DNA of 30,605 bases from GCA-2731375 sp964462145. GTDB lineage: Bacteria > Pseudomonadota > Alphaproteobacteria > GCA-2731375. Made by a program: the position numbers and the translations under genes. Below, piece by piece: positions 1-7,627 of this stretch (its first letter is position 1; the number at the start of each line of letters is the position of its first letter). Below the pieces are notes generated by a model. The model did not search any database. It saw only the letters and a list, made by a program, of their open reading frames with translations, and was not told where the DNA came from. The stretch is from the NCBI GenBank assembly GCA_964462145.1, contig CAYWYB010000015.1, positions 1 to 30,605 of the forward strand, read 5' to 3'.

Positions 1-684
1 ATCCTTGTCGATGGCCAACAGGGCCATGTCCACCATGTCGTCCACATAAGTATGGTCACAAACAAAATCGGCGCCGAAAGGCTGATGAAACGGGCGCCCG
101 GCCATGGCCGCATTGATGAAAGAATTGGGCACGCGCTCTCTTGGCAGATCAGGGCCATAGACCCAGATGGCGCGCAGATGAATGACCTCCAGGCCGTATT
201 GTTCCGTATAGCCGCGGCCCAGATGCTCCACCGACAGCTTGGAGACGCCATAGGGATGCAGGGGATTTTGCGGATGCTCCTCGTCGATCACCGGCGATTG
301 GAAGGCACCATAGGTTTCCTCCGAGCTCATATGCACCATGCGCTTGGTGCCGTACAGACGCATGGCCTCGAGCAAATTGATGGTGCCGCCGATGTTGACC
401 TCGAACGTGCGCATCGGCGCGCGGACGGACGCGATCACGCCGACGATGGCGGCGGCGTGAAAGACGCAATCGGGGGCGTCCTCGTGAAACAGCGACATCA
501 CTGTCGGGCATTCGGTAATCTCGCCCAGCACCGGGCGCACATTGTCATATTGTTCCGTGATCTTACGCAGGGCCGGCGACAGGCCCATGTCGAAGGCCGT
601 CACCCGGTCCCCCCGTGCCGCCAGGGCCGCAACCACCGCCGCGCCCACGAAACCGGAGGCTCCCGTCACCAAGATATGCGCCAT
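1..684 (-). CDS. NAD-dependent epimerase/dehydratase (extended SDR), 3' end outside window
   Basis: An open frame of 228 codons begins at ATG 684 and runs off the left edge without a stop. The N-terminus has the Rossmann nucleotide-binding motif GASGFVG (residues 8-14) and an acidic residue at the end of beta-2 (FD, 31-32). A Ser-rich stretch (MSSEETYG, 119-126) and YGVSK (145-149) supply the SDR Ser/Tyr/Lys catalytic set. YVDD (213-216) is the usual late motif of UDP-sugar epimerase-like extended SDRs. Family members act on nucleotide sugars or on small hydroxy/keto acids in the cytoplasm. The substrate cannot be told from sequence. It diverges from the catabolic operon starting at 763 across a gap of about 78 bp, so it may share control with it. 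A full-length protein would be about 300-330 residues, so roughly a quarter to a third is missing. The family call is firm and the specific function unknown. Confidence 0.85.
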   Translation of the reverse strand, partial: MAHILVTGASGFVGAAVVAALAARGDRVTAFDMGLSPALRKITEQYDNVRPVLGEITECPTVMSLFHEDAPDCVFHAAAIVGVIASVRAPMRTFEVNIGGTINLLEAMRLYGTKRMVHMSSEETYGAFQSPVIDEEHPQNPLHPYGVSKLSVEHLGRGYTEQYGLEVIHLRAIWVYGPDLPRERVPNSFINAAMAGRPFHQPFGADFVCDHTYVDDMVDMALLAIDKD

Positions 685-762
685 GCTACACCAAGCCCTT
701 TTTATTACCGTCGTTGAATGTCATGATTTAGGAGAAACGTAGCACGGTTGGGAGAGCGAGCA

Positions 763-1071
763 ATGGCGGAGAAGAAAACGGTTTACGAATTGATCCCGCA
801 GTTAGGCAAACTGCGCGACGAAGTGCTGTTCGGTGATGTCTGGGAACAGCCCGATCTGTCCAAGCGCGACCGCAGCCTGGCCACCTGCGCCGTGCTGATC
901 GCGCTGTACCGCACGGATGAGCTGCGCGGCCACATGGCGCGCGCCATCGATAACGGCGTCACCAAGGAAGAAATGTTCGGCCTGATCACGCATCTGGCCT
1001 TTTATGCCGGCTGGCCCTGCGCGGTGAACGCGGGCCGGGTGGCCCTGGAAATTTTCGAAGGCCAAAAGTAG
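763..1071 (+). CDS. Carboxymuconolactone decarboxylase (CMD/AhpD-fold) family protein
   Basis: A 102-residue all-alpha protein of the usual CMD single-domain length. RDRSLATCAVL (36-46) and the C-terminal helix with THLAFYAGWPCAVNAG (76-91) match the family pattern seen in 4-carboxymuconolactone decarboxylase and its many uncharacterised relatives. Cys42, His76 and Cys86 are the candidate active residues. There is no CxxC pair, so an AhpD-type peroxidase-reductase role is unlikely. ATG 763 is preferred over the in-frame TTG at 748 because GGAGAG (751-756) lies 6 nt upstream of the ATG. It is the first gene of a rightward operon. The next start is 13 nt after its stop. Context suggests decarboxylation or lactone chemistry on an intermediate of the pathway encoded downstream, which is inference. 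Members of this family are often found in catabolic operons without a proven role. Confidence 0.85.
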   Translation: MAEKKTVYELIPQLGKLRDEVLFGDVWEQPDLSKRDRSLATCAVLIALYRTDELRGHMARAIDNGVTKEEMFGLITHLAFYAGWPCAVNAGRVALEIFEGQK

Positions 1072-1084
1072 GGAGTAACCACAG

Positions 1085-2017
1085 ATGACAAAGATCGGAT
1101 TTATCGGCCTGGGTACTATGGGCGCCTCGTTCGCGACCAACCTGATCAAGGCCGGCTTTGAGGTCACGGTAAATGACCTGCACCGCCAGATCGCCGAGCC
1201 ACATTTGGCGGCGGGCGCCAGTTGGGCCGATACCCCGCGTGAGCTGGCGGCGGCCTCGGATGTGATACTGACCTCCCTGCCCGGCCCGGCCGAGATCGAG
1301 GCGGTGGCGCTGGATGAGGCCGATGGCCTGATCGCAGGCATGACCCCCGGCGCCGTGTTCTTCGATCTTTCCACCAACTCGCCGACCTCGGTCCGCCACA
1401 TTGGCACGGCCCTTGCCGCCAAAGGCCTGCACCATCTGGATGCGCCGGTTAGCGGCGGCCCCAAGGGCGCCATATCGGGCAAGCTGGCAATCTGGGTCGG
1501 CGGCGACAAAGATGTCTTCGAAGCCAACCGCAACGTCCTGCATGCCCTGGGCGATCAGGTCCGCTATATCGGGCCCATCGGCGCCGGTGCAGTGGCCAAG
1601 CTAGTCCATAACGCCGCCGGCTATGCCATCCAGACGGCCCTGGCCGAGGTCTTTTCCGTTGGCGTCAAGGCCGGCGTCGAGCCCTTGGCGCTGTTCGAGG
1701 CAGTGCGCCAGGGTGCCAGGGGCCGGCAACGGACATTTGACAGTCTGGGCGATCATTATCTGATCAACCAGTACGATCCGCCGGATTTCGCCCTACGCCT
1801 GGCCCACAAGGATGTTTCCCTGGCCGCCCAGCTGGGCCGTGAAATGGGCGTACCCATGCGCCTGATCGATCAGACCGTGGCCGAGATGACCGAGGCATTG
1901 GGCCGGGGCTGGGAGGGACGGGATTCCCGCGTCTCCATGCTGTTGCAGCAGGAGCGCGCCGGCCTCGATTTCACCGTCGATCCGGAGGACGTGCAGGCGG
2001 TCATAGACGCGGACTAG
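1085..2017 (+). CDS. NAD(P)-dependent beta-hydroxyacid dehydrogenase (3-hydroxyisobutyrate dehydrogenase family)
   Basis: A 310-residue protein of typical family length. The N-terminal Rossmann motif GFIGLGTMG (5-13) binds the cofactor. The substrate-binding signature DAPVSGGPKGA (119-129) and catalytic Lys172 in GAVAKLVHN (169-176) are intact, so an active enzyme is expected. Family members oxidise 3-hydroxyisobutyrate, tartronate semialdehyde, 6-phosphogluconate and similar beta-hydroxyacids. The substrate here is not identifiable. A Shine-Dalgarno GGGAG lies just before ATG 1085, only 13 nt after the CMD gene, so the two are almost certainly co-transcribed. In this operon it probably handles a hydroxyacid or semialdehyde intermediate produced after ring opening (inference). 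Confidence 0.9.
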   Translation: MTKIGFIGLGTMGASFATNLIKAGFEVTVNDLHRQIAEPHLAAGASWADTPRELAAASDVILTSLPGPAEIEAVALDEADGLIAGMTPGAVFFDLSTNSPTSVRHIGTALAAKGLHHLDAPVSGGPKGAISGKLAIWVGGDKDVFEANRNVLHALGDQVRYIGPIGAGAVAKLVHNAAGYAIQTALAEVFSVGVKAGVEPLALFEAVRQGARGRQRTFDSLGDHYLINQYDPPDFALRLAHKDVSLAAQLGREMGVPMRLIDQTVAEMTEALGRGWEGRDSRVSMLLQQERAGLDFTVDPEDVQAVIDAD

Positions 2018-2045
2018 GGGATTTAGGAAGAAGGGGGATAAAACG

Positions 2046-3149
2046 ATGACGGCTCGACTGAAACCACCATTTCGCGCCGACCATGTGGGCAGCCTGTTGC
2101 GGCCCGCGGATTTGCGCGAAGCGCGCGCCAAGGCGGCACGGGGCGAGATCGACGCAGCCGCTTTGCGAGACGTGGAAGATGCCGCCATCCGCGATGTGGT
2201 GGCGTTGCAGGAAGACATTGGCCTGCATGGTATCAGCGACGGCGAGTTTCGCCGCACCTGGTGGCATTTCGATTTCCTCTCCGGCTTTGACGGTTTTGAA
2301 CTGGGTGCGCCATTAGACAAGGGCACATTTCAGGGCAGCGACGAACAGCCGCCCCGGGCCATGATCACCGGCAAACTGAAGCGCTCCCGCCCGGTCATGG
2401 TGGATCACTTCACCTATCTGAACGGCCTGACGAAACGCACCGCCAAGTTCACCGTGCCCGGCCCCTCCATGGCACATTTCAGGGCCGGCCGCGAAGGTAT
2501 CTCGGAGGCAGCCTATCCGGACCTGGCTGAATTCTGGGCCGACCTGACCGCCGCCTATCGGGCGGAGCTGGGCGACCTGGCGGCCAATGGCTGCCGTTAT
2601 CTGCAGCTCGACGATATTTCATACGCCTATCTTTGTGACGACAACATCCGCGCCAATCTGAAATCACGGGGCGACGACGCCGACGAACTGGCCCTGACCT
2701 ATGCCCAGGCCCTGAACGATGCCATCCGTGATTTACCGGACGAGGTGACCACGGCCATGCATATGTGCCGGGGCAATTTTCAAAGCACCTGGGCCGCCCA
2801 GGGCGGTTACGAGCCGGTGGCCGAGCGGGTCTTCAACACGGTCAACATCGACGCCCTGTTCATGGAGTACGACAGCGAGCGGGCGGGCGGTTTCGAGCCG
2901 CTGCGATTTGTGCCGGACGGCAAGATCGTTGTCCTGGGCCTGGTCACCACCAAGACGGCGCCGTTGGAAGACAAGGACACCCTGAAGCGCCGGATCGACG
3001 AGGCGGCGCAATACATTGATCTGGACCGCTTGTGCCTTAGCCCGCAATGTGGATTTTCATCCACCCATCATGGCAACAAGATCACCGAGATTGACGAAAT
3101 CGCCAAGCTGCGCCTGATCGTCGAGGTCGCGGACGAGGTCTGGGGTTAA
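2046..3149 (+). CDS. Stand-alone MetE C-terminal-domain-like zinc methyltransferase (cobalamin-independent methionine synthase family)
   Basis: A 367-residue TIM-barrel protein matching only the catalytic C-terminal half of MetE. It opens with FRADHVGSLLRP (9-20). The zinc site of MetE is preserved as His239-x-Cys241, Glu274 (FMEYD) and Cys335 (LSPQCGF). An Asp pair at 189-190 corresponds to the substrate-binding region. The N-terminal folate-binding duplicate of true MetE is absent, so methionine synthesis from methyl-tetrahydrofolate is not guaranteed. Relatives of this size include archaeal core MetE, Bacillus YxjG/YxjH-type proteins and epoxyalkane:coenzyme M transferase. All bring a thiol to zinc for alkyl transfer. 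It lies 28 nt after the dehydrogenase and 10 nt before the molybdenum-hydroxylase genes, which argues for a catabolic alkyl-transfer or demethylation step (inference). Confidence 0.85.
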   Translation: MTARLKPPFRADHVGSLLRPADLREARAKAARGEIDAAALRDVEDAAIRDVVALQEDIGLHGISDGEFRRTWWHFDFLSGFDGFELGAPLDKGTFQGSDEQPPRAMITGKLKRSRPVMVDHFTYLNGLTKRTAKFTVPGPSMAHFRAGREGISEAAYPDLAEFWADLTAAYRAELGDLAANGCRYLQLDDISYAYLCDDNIRANLKSRGDDADELALTYAQALNDAIRDLPDEVTTAMHMCRGNFQSTWAAQGGYEPVAERVFNTVNIDALFMEYDSERAGGFEPLRFVPDGKIVVLGLVTTKTAPLEDKDTLKRRIDEAAQYIDLDRLCLSPQCGFSSTHHGNKITEIDEIAKLRLIVEVADEVWG

Positions 3150-3159
3150 ATAGGGTTTC

Positions 3160-4002
3160 ATGAAAGCACCGGATTTTGGCTACGAACGGCCCGGAAACCT
3201 CGAAGAGGCCCTCCGCCTGTTGGCCAAGCATGGTGACGATGCCGCCATTATCGCCGGCGGACAAAGCCTGCTGGCGCTGTTGAATTTCCGCATGGCCGCA
3301 CCGCAATTGCTGATCGACATCGGCCGCTTTGACGAGCTGAAACAGATCAGCGAACAGGACGGCTGCATCAACATCGGCGGCCTGGTACGCCATTGCGATC
3401 TGGCCGCCAGCCCGTTGATTGCCCAGGCTTTGCCGCTTTTGCCGCAAGCCATCGGCCATATCGCCCATCCGGCGGTGCGCCATCGCGGCACCATCGGCGG
3501 CAGCCTGGCCATGGCCGACCCAGCGGCGGAGCTGGCGGCCTGTTGCCTGGCCCTGGAAGGCCAGTTTCTGCTGGTATCGGAACGCGGCAAGCGCTGGGTC
3601 CGGGCGGAGGATTTTTTTCAAGGCGTCTATGAAACCGCCCTGGCGGCGGACGAAATACTGACCACCATCCGCCTGCCCAAGCCCGGCCCGGACAGCGTCG
3701 GCATCTTCAAGGAAATTGCCCGGCGCCAGGGTGATTTCGCCATGGCCGGCCTGGCTTTTCTAACAGACCCCCAAACCGGGCCGCGCATTGCGCTCCTGGG
3801 TGTCTCCGACCGGCCCCTGCTGGCGCATGGCACAATGGCATTTCTGAAGGATGGCCCGCTCAACGAAAGCCGCGTCAATGAAGCAGTGGACCTGATCGGC
3901 GGCGAGATTGATCCGCCCGATGACCCCGCCCATCCGCCAGCCTACCGCCGGCATCTGGTGCAGGTCCTGTTGCGGCGCGTTTTGACGGAGTTGCTTCAAT
4001 GA
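3160..4002 (+). CDS. Molybdenum hydroxylase FAD-binding (medium, CoxM-like) subunit
   Basis: A 280-residue flavoprotein subunit of the xanthine dehydrogenase/CO dehydrogenase family. Two FAD pyrophosphate-binding motifs are visible: AGGQSLLALLNFRM (32-45) and HRGTIGGSLAMADP (108-121). The length is normal for CoxM-like proteins. The subunit passes electrons from the 2Fe-2S subunit to an acceptor. The start at 3160 follows the MetE-like stop by 10 nt. The stop overlaps the next start as ATGA (3999-4002), so translation is probably coupled. The gene order FAD, Fe-S, Mo subunit is the common one for these three-subunit cytoplasmic enzymes. The specific oxidised substrate is not shown by this subunit. 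Confidence 0.93.
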   Translation: MKAPDFGYERPGNLEEALRLLAKHGDDAAIIAGGQSLLALLNFRMAAPQLLIDIGRFDELKQISEQDGCINIGGLVRHCDLAASPLIAQALPLLPQAIGHIAHPAVRHRGTIGGSLAMADPAAELAACCLALEGQFLLVSERGKRWVRAEDFFQGVYETALAADEILTTIRLPKPGPDSVGIFKEIARRQGDFAMAGLAFLTDPQTGPRIALLGVSDRPLLAHGTMAFLKDGPLNESRVNEAVDLIGGEIDPPDDPAHPPAYRRHLVQVLLRRVLTELLQ

Positions 4003-4484
4003 CGACAAAGACCCAGCGCATAGAGCTGACGGTGAATGGTGAAGCGGTATCGCGCGAGGTCCCCGTACGGCAAAACCTGGTTGATTTTCTGCGCCATGAT
4101 CTGGGCTTCACGGGCTCTCACGTGGGCTGCGAACAGGGCGCCTGCGGGGCCTGCACCATCGTGTTGGACAATGAAACCGTGCGCGGCTGCCTGGTCCTCG
4201 CCGTGCAGGCGGATGGCTGCGAGATTCGGACCATCGAAGGCAGCGGCGATTTGCTGAACGATTTGCAACAAAGCTTCCACGAATTGAACGCCCTGCAATG
4301 CGGCTTTTGCACACCGGGCATGATGCTGAGCGCAGAGGAGTTATTGCAGGCCAATCCCAGGCCCAGCCGTCAGGAAATCCGTGATTATCTTTCCGGCAAC
4401 TTCTGCCGCTGCACCGGCTATCAGGCCATTGTCGATGCGGTTGCCGCGGTCGCGGCCAGACGTCAGGGCGGGGCCGCCTCATGA
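3999..4484 (+). CDS. Molybdenum hydroxylase 2Fe-2S (small, CoxS-like) subunit
   Basis: A 161-residue iron-sulfur subunit with both expected clusters. The N-terminal plant-ferredoxin-type site uses Cys44, Cys49, Cys52 and Cys64. The C-terminal four-helix domain has Cys101-x2-Cys104 (CGFCTPGM) and Cys136-x-Cys138 (FCRCTGYQ). All eight ligands are present. The subunit carries electrons from the molybdenum centre to the FAD subunit. Its start overlaps the FAD-subunit stop and its stop overlaps the large-subunit start, both as ATGA, which fits stoichiometric coupled translation. Confidence 0.95.
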   Translation: MTTKTQRIELTVNGEAVSREVPVRQNLVDFLRHDLGFTGSHVGCEQGACGACTIVLDNETVRGCLVLAVQADGCEIRTIEGSGDLLNDLQQSFHELNALQCGFCTPGMMLSAEELLQANPRPSRQEIRDYLSGNFCRCTGYQAIVDAVAAVAARRQGGAAS

Positions 4485-6820
4485 GTATTGGCGCCAGCGT
4501 CCCCCGCGACCGGGCCAAGCGGTTGTTGCTGGGCCGGGGCAGGTATATCGACGACATTGCCCTGCCGCGCATGCTGCATCTGGCGCTGGTCCGCAGCCCT
4601 TTTGCCCGTGCCCGCATCGGCAATATCGAGACCGCGGAGGCCTTGGCATTGCCTGGTGTCGTTGCCGTCTTCACGGCAGTCGATCTCGACGCGGCGGCAT
4701 CCTCCTGGCGGGCCGAACACAAGCTGTTCCCCGCAATGGCGGCACCGGAGCAATTCGCGTTGGCCCGCGATACGGTCCGCTGGCAGGGCGAGGCGGTGGC
4801 CGCCGTCCTAGCCAACAGCCGGGCCGAGGCCGAGGATGGCGCCGAGCTTGTCGCTGTGGACTGGGATGAGTTACCGGCCATAACGGATGCCAAACAGGCC
4901 CTGGCCCCGGACGCGCCCATTCTGCATGATGATATGAGCAGCAATCTGGCCTTCGAAACTCAGGTCACGGCGGGCGATGTGGAAGCGGCCTTCGCCCAGG
5001 CCGATCACATAGAGCAGGAGACGTTCCGCTTTCACCGCCACAGCGGCGTCAGTCTGGAGCCACGCGGCATCATCGCCGAGTTCGAACCATCAGAGAGCCG
5101 CCTGACCGTGCATCAATCGCACCAGACGCCACATCAGCAACAGGATCTGTATGCCCGCCTGCTGGGTCTGCCCGAACATAAGGTGCGGGTCATCTGCCCC
5201 GATGTGGGCGGCGCCTTTGGCCTGAAGCATCACCTGATGGCGGACGAACTCGTCGCCTGTGCCGCCGCGCGTCTTTCAGGGCGGCCGGTCAAGTATATCG
5301 CCGACCGCCTGGAATCTTTCCTCGCCGACGTGCATTGCCGAGACCATGAGGTAGAGGCGCGCATGGCCTTTTCCGAGACCGGAGAGATCCTGGGCATTCA
5401 GGTCGATGATCTGTTCAACGCCGGCGCCTATGGGCAGTACCCGCGCTCCTCCATTGCCGAGGGCAATCAGATCAGCCGCCTGACTGGCGCGCCCTATGGA
5501 CACCAGCATTATCGGGCCGACGTGCACATGGCCTTTTTGAACAAAAGCATCCTGGGCCATATCCGTTCCGTCGGGCATCCCATCGCTTGCGCCGTGGCCG
5601 AGCGTCTGGTGGATCTGGGCGCCGAGAGCTTGGGCCTGGACCCAATCGAGATGCGCCGAAAAAACTATCTCGATGGCGACGATTTCCCCAGGACCTCGGC
5701 GGGCGGTGTTGAGTTCGAACAGCTGTCCTTTAACGGCTGCCTGGACAAGGCCCTGGAGATCGTCGACATGGCGGCATTCCGCCGGGAGCAGGCCGAACTA
5801 CGCGAACAGGGCATTTATCGCGGCATCGGCGTCGCCACCTTTGTCGAATTAACCGCCATCGGCCCGGAGTATTATGGCGAGGGCGGCCAGCATATCAGCG
5901 CCCAGGAAACCTGCCTGCTGCGCCTGGAGGCTTCCGGCACGGTGCGCTGTTATACCGGCGCCACGGATCAGGGTCAGGGCATCGATACGGGCATCCAGCA
6001 GGTTGTCGCCGATGAACTGGGGGTGGCCGTGGCGGATATCGAAGTCATCAGCGGCGACAGTGCGCTATGTCCGGTGGGCGGCGGTTCCTGGGGCTCGCGG
6101 GGCGCGGCGCTGGGTGGCGAGGCGGCTTTGCGGGCCGCCGCGACGCTGAAACAAAACATTCTCAATATCGCCGCCTCCCTGTTGCAGAAGGACCCCGGCG
6201 ATTTGAATGTGGCGCAGGGTGTGGTTGTCGACGGGGCCAGCGGCGCGGCCCATATGCCGGTCGCGGAAATTGCCCGGATCGGCCACTTTCAGCCCTACAG
6301 CATTCCCGAAGGCATCAACGGGGATCTGACCGTCACTGAACGCTACGCCAGCCGGGGCCGCATGTTCCTGGCCGGCAATGGCTTGCAGATCGCCGTTGTG
6401 GAGGTTGATGTGGACAGCGGCATGGTGACGCCGCTGCGCCATGTGGTGGTGCATGATTGCGGCCGCATCCTGAACCCGCTGCTGGTCCAGGAGCAGGTAC
6501 GCGGCGGCGTCGTCCAGGGTATCGGCGCCGCACTGTATGAAGAATTACGCTATGACGAAGATGGCCATTTATTGACCGGCAGCTTCGCCGACTATCTGGT
6601 CCCCATGGCCGGCGAGATGCCCGATATCGAAGTCGCGCATATTGAAACACCCACTAAGACTTCGGAGCTAGGGGCGAAGGGCGCGGGTGAGGCCGGTACC
6701 GCCGGTGCGGTGGGCGCCATTTTGAATGCGGTCAATGACGCGATCTCGCCCTTCGATGCGACAATCGCCGAGACGCCAATCACGCCGCCGAGGCTGCTTT
6801 CCGCCCTTGGCCGGATTTAG
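4481..6820 (+). CDS. Molybdenum hydroxylase molybdopterin-binding (large, CoxL-like) subunit
   Basis: A 779-residue catalytic subunit of the aldehyde oxidase/xanthine dehydrogenase family. Landmarks in order are the N-terminal hammerhead domain (GRGRYIDDI), the molybdopterin-contact motif DVGGAFGLK, GATDQGQG, GGGSWGSRGAALGG, and the catalytic glutamate Glu737 in KGAGEAGTAGAVGAI. The active-site loop that reads AYRGAGR in many form-II CODH-like enzymes, or AYxCSFR in true CO dehydrogenases, is here HIRSVGH (360-366). CO oxidation is therefore very unlikely. Hydroxylation of an N-heterocycle or an aldehyde is the general family reaction. It forms the end of the operon begun at 763 and overlaps the convergent iclR stop by 4 bp (6817-6820). 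No molybdenum-cofactor maturation gene is in view. The substrate is unknown. Confidence 0.93.
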   Translation: MSIGASVPRDRAKRLLLGRGRYIDDIALPRMLHLALVRSPFARARIGNIETAEALALPGVVAVFTAVDLDAAASSWRAEHKLFPAMAAPEQFALARDTVRWQGEAVAAVLANSRAEAEDGAELVAVDWDELPAITDAKQALAPDAPILHDDMSSNLAFETQVTAGDVEAAFAQADHIEQETFRFHRHSGVSLEPRGIIAEFEPSESRLTVHQSHQTPHQQQDLYARLLGLPEHKVRVICPDVGGAFGLKHHLMADELVACAAARLSGRPVKYIADRLESFLADVHCRDHEVEARMAFSETGEILGIQVDDLFNAGAYGQYPRSSIAEGNQISRLTGAPYGHQHYRADVHMAFLNKSILGHIRSVGHPIACAVAERLVDLGAESLGLDPIEMRRKNYLDGDDFPRTSAGGVEFEQLSFNGCLDKALEIVDMAAFRREQAELREQGIYRGIGVATFVELTAIGPEYYGEGGQHISAQETCLLRLEASGTVRCYTGATDQGQGIDTGIQQVVADELGVAVADIEVISGDSALCPVGGGSWGSRGAALGGEAALRAAATLKQNILNIAASLLQKDPGDLNVAQGVVVDGASGAAHMPVAEIARIGHFQPYSIPEGINGDLTVTERYASRGRMFLAGNGLQIAVVEVDVDSGMVTPLRHVVVHDCGRILNPLLVQEQVRGGVVQGIGAALYEELRYDEDGHLLTGSFADYLVPMAGEMPDIEVAHIETPTKTSELGAKGAGEAGTAGAVGAILNAVNDAISPFDATIAETPITPPRLLSALGRI

Positions 6821-7587
6821 TCTGCCAATCCATCCGCCACGACGCGCAACTGCCGCGCCAAGGCCTGACGTTGGGCATTGTCCAGCTGCGCCGCCAACCC
6901 CACCGCAACCACGGCCCGGCTGGGTGCGCCCGGCGATAGCGCGATTGGTGCCGCTATAATGACAATGCCGCGAATATAATTGCCGTCGTCGATCGCATAG
7001 CCATCCCGGCGGGCCGCCTCGATCTCGTCCAGCCAGGTTTCAAACGCCGGCGGGTTCTGCCAGCGCAATTTCTTAAACCCGCGCGCCAATCGTTGACGGT
7101 CCCAATTCCGCTGGGCCGCGACACAACGGCCGGTGGCTGAGATTAGGGCCGGGAACTGGCTGCCAATATTGACGTGAATACTCAAATTCAGACGCGGGCT
7201 GGCCAGGGCGGCGACCACCATATGATCATGATTGTCCAGCTCCACGCCTATTGCGGCGACATCAAAGGTGGCGGCGATGCTCTCCAAATGACCTTGCACC
7301 GCCTGCACGAAACCGCTGCTGCCCAGCATATCCCGGGCAATGCCCAGAATGCCGATACCCAGGCTGTAGCGTTTGGTATTGGGCTCGAAGACCACCAGAT
7401 CCTCGTAGGCAAGGGTACGCAGAATATGTAGAGCCGTGCTGGGGACTAGATCCAGGTCGCGGGCAATACGGTTGACCCCCAAAGGTTCCTGGCTACGGCC
7501 CAGGTAACGTAATATCCTGGCGGCGCGGCTGACGGCGGTGACAGGCCGCGCCGGGGCTGATGGCTGGGGATCGCTGGGTTCGGTCAT
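6817..7587 (-). CDS. IclR-family transcriptional regulator
   Basis: From ATG 7587 the product has 256 residues, the normal IclR length. The N-terminal winged helix-turn-helix covers about residues 15-75, with VSRAARILRYLG, the recognition region LVPSTALHILRTL, and the wing around NTKRYSLG. The remainder is the IclR effector-binding domain. The start is uncertain because in-frame ATGs at 7602 and 7629 also exist and 7587 has no clear Shine-Dalgarno sequence. The 7629 ATG overlaps the hyuA start on the other strand. The gene diverges from hyuA (7628) with almost no spacer and converges on the molybdenum-hydroxylase gene. It is the only recognisable transcription factor in the window and is the best candidate regulator of the hydantoinase and hydroxylase genes (inference). 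Confidence 0.9.
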   Translation of the reverse strand: MTEPSDPQPSAPARPVTAVSRAARILRYLGRSQEPLGVNRIARDLDLVPSTALHILRTLAYEDLVVFEPNTKRYSLGIGILGIARDMLGSSGFVQAVQGHLESIAATFDVAAIGVELDNHDHMVVAALASPRLNLSIHVNIGSQFPALISATGRCVAAQRNWDRQRLARGFKKLRWQNPPAFETWLDEIEAARRDGYAIDDGNYIRGIVIIAAPIALSPGAPSRAVVAVGLAAQLDNAQRQALARQLRVVADGLAD

Positions 7588-7627
7588 GAGCGGAGTTAAC
7601 ATGAGCAAATTAGTGGAGTAAATAGGC

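Noticed and set aside
52..717. 221-codon open frame on the plus strand at the left edge
   Set aside because: It is antisense to the epimerase, which has intact GxxGxxG and YxxxK motifs and is merely open at the window edge.
4481..6820. True aerobic CO dehydrogenase
   Set aside because: The AYxCSFR active-site loop carrying the copper-binding cysteine is absent (HIRSVGH instead), so the enzyme is a different molybdenum hydroxylase.
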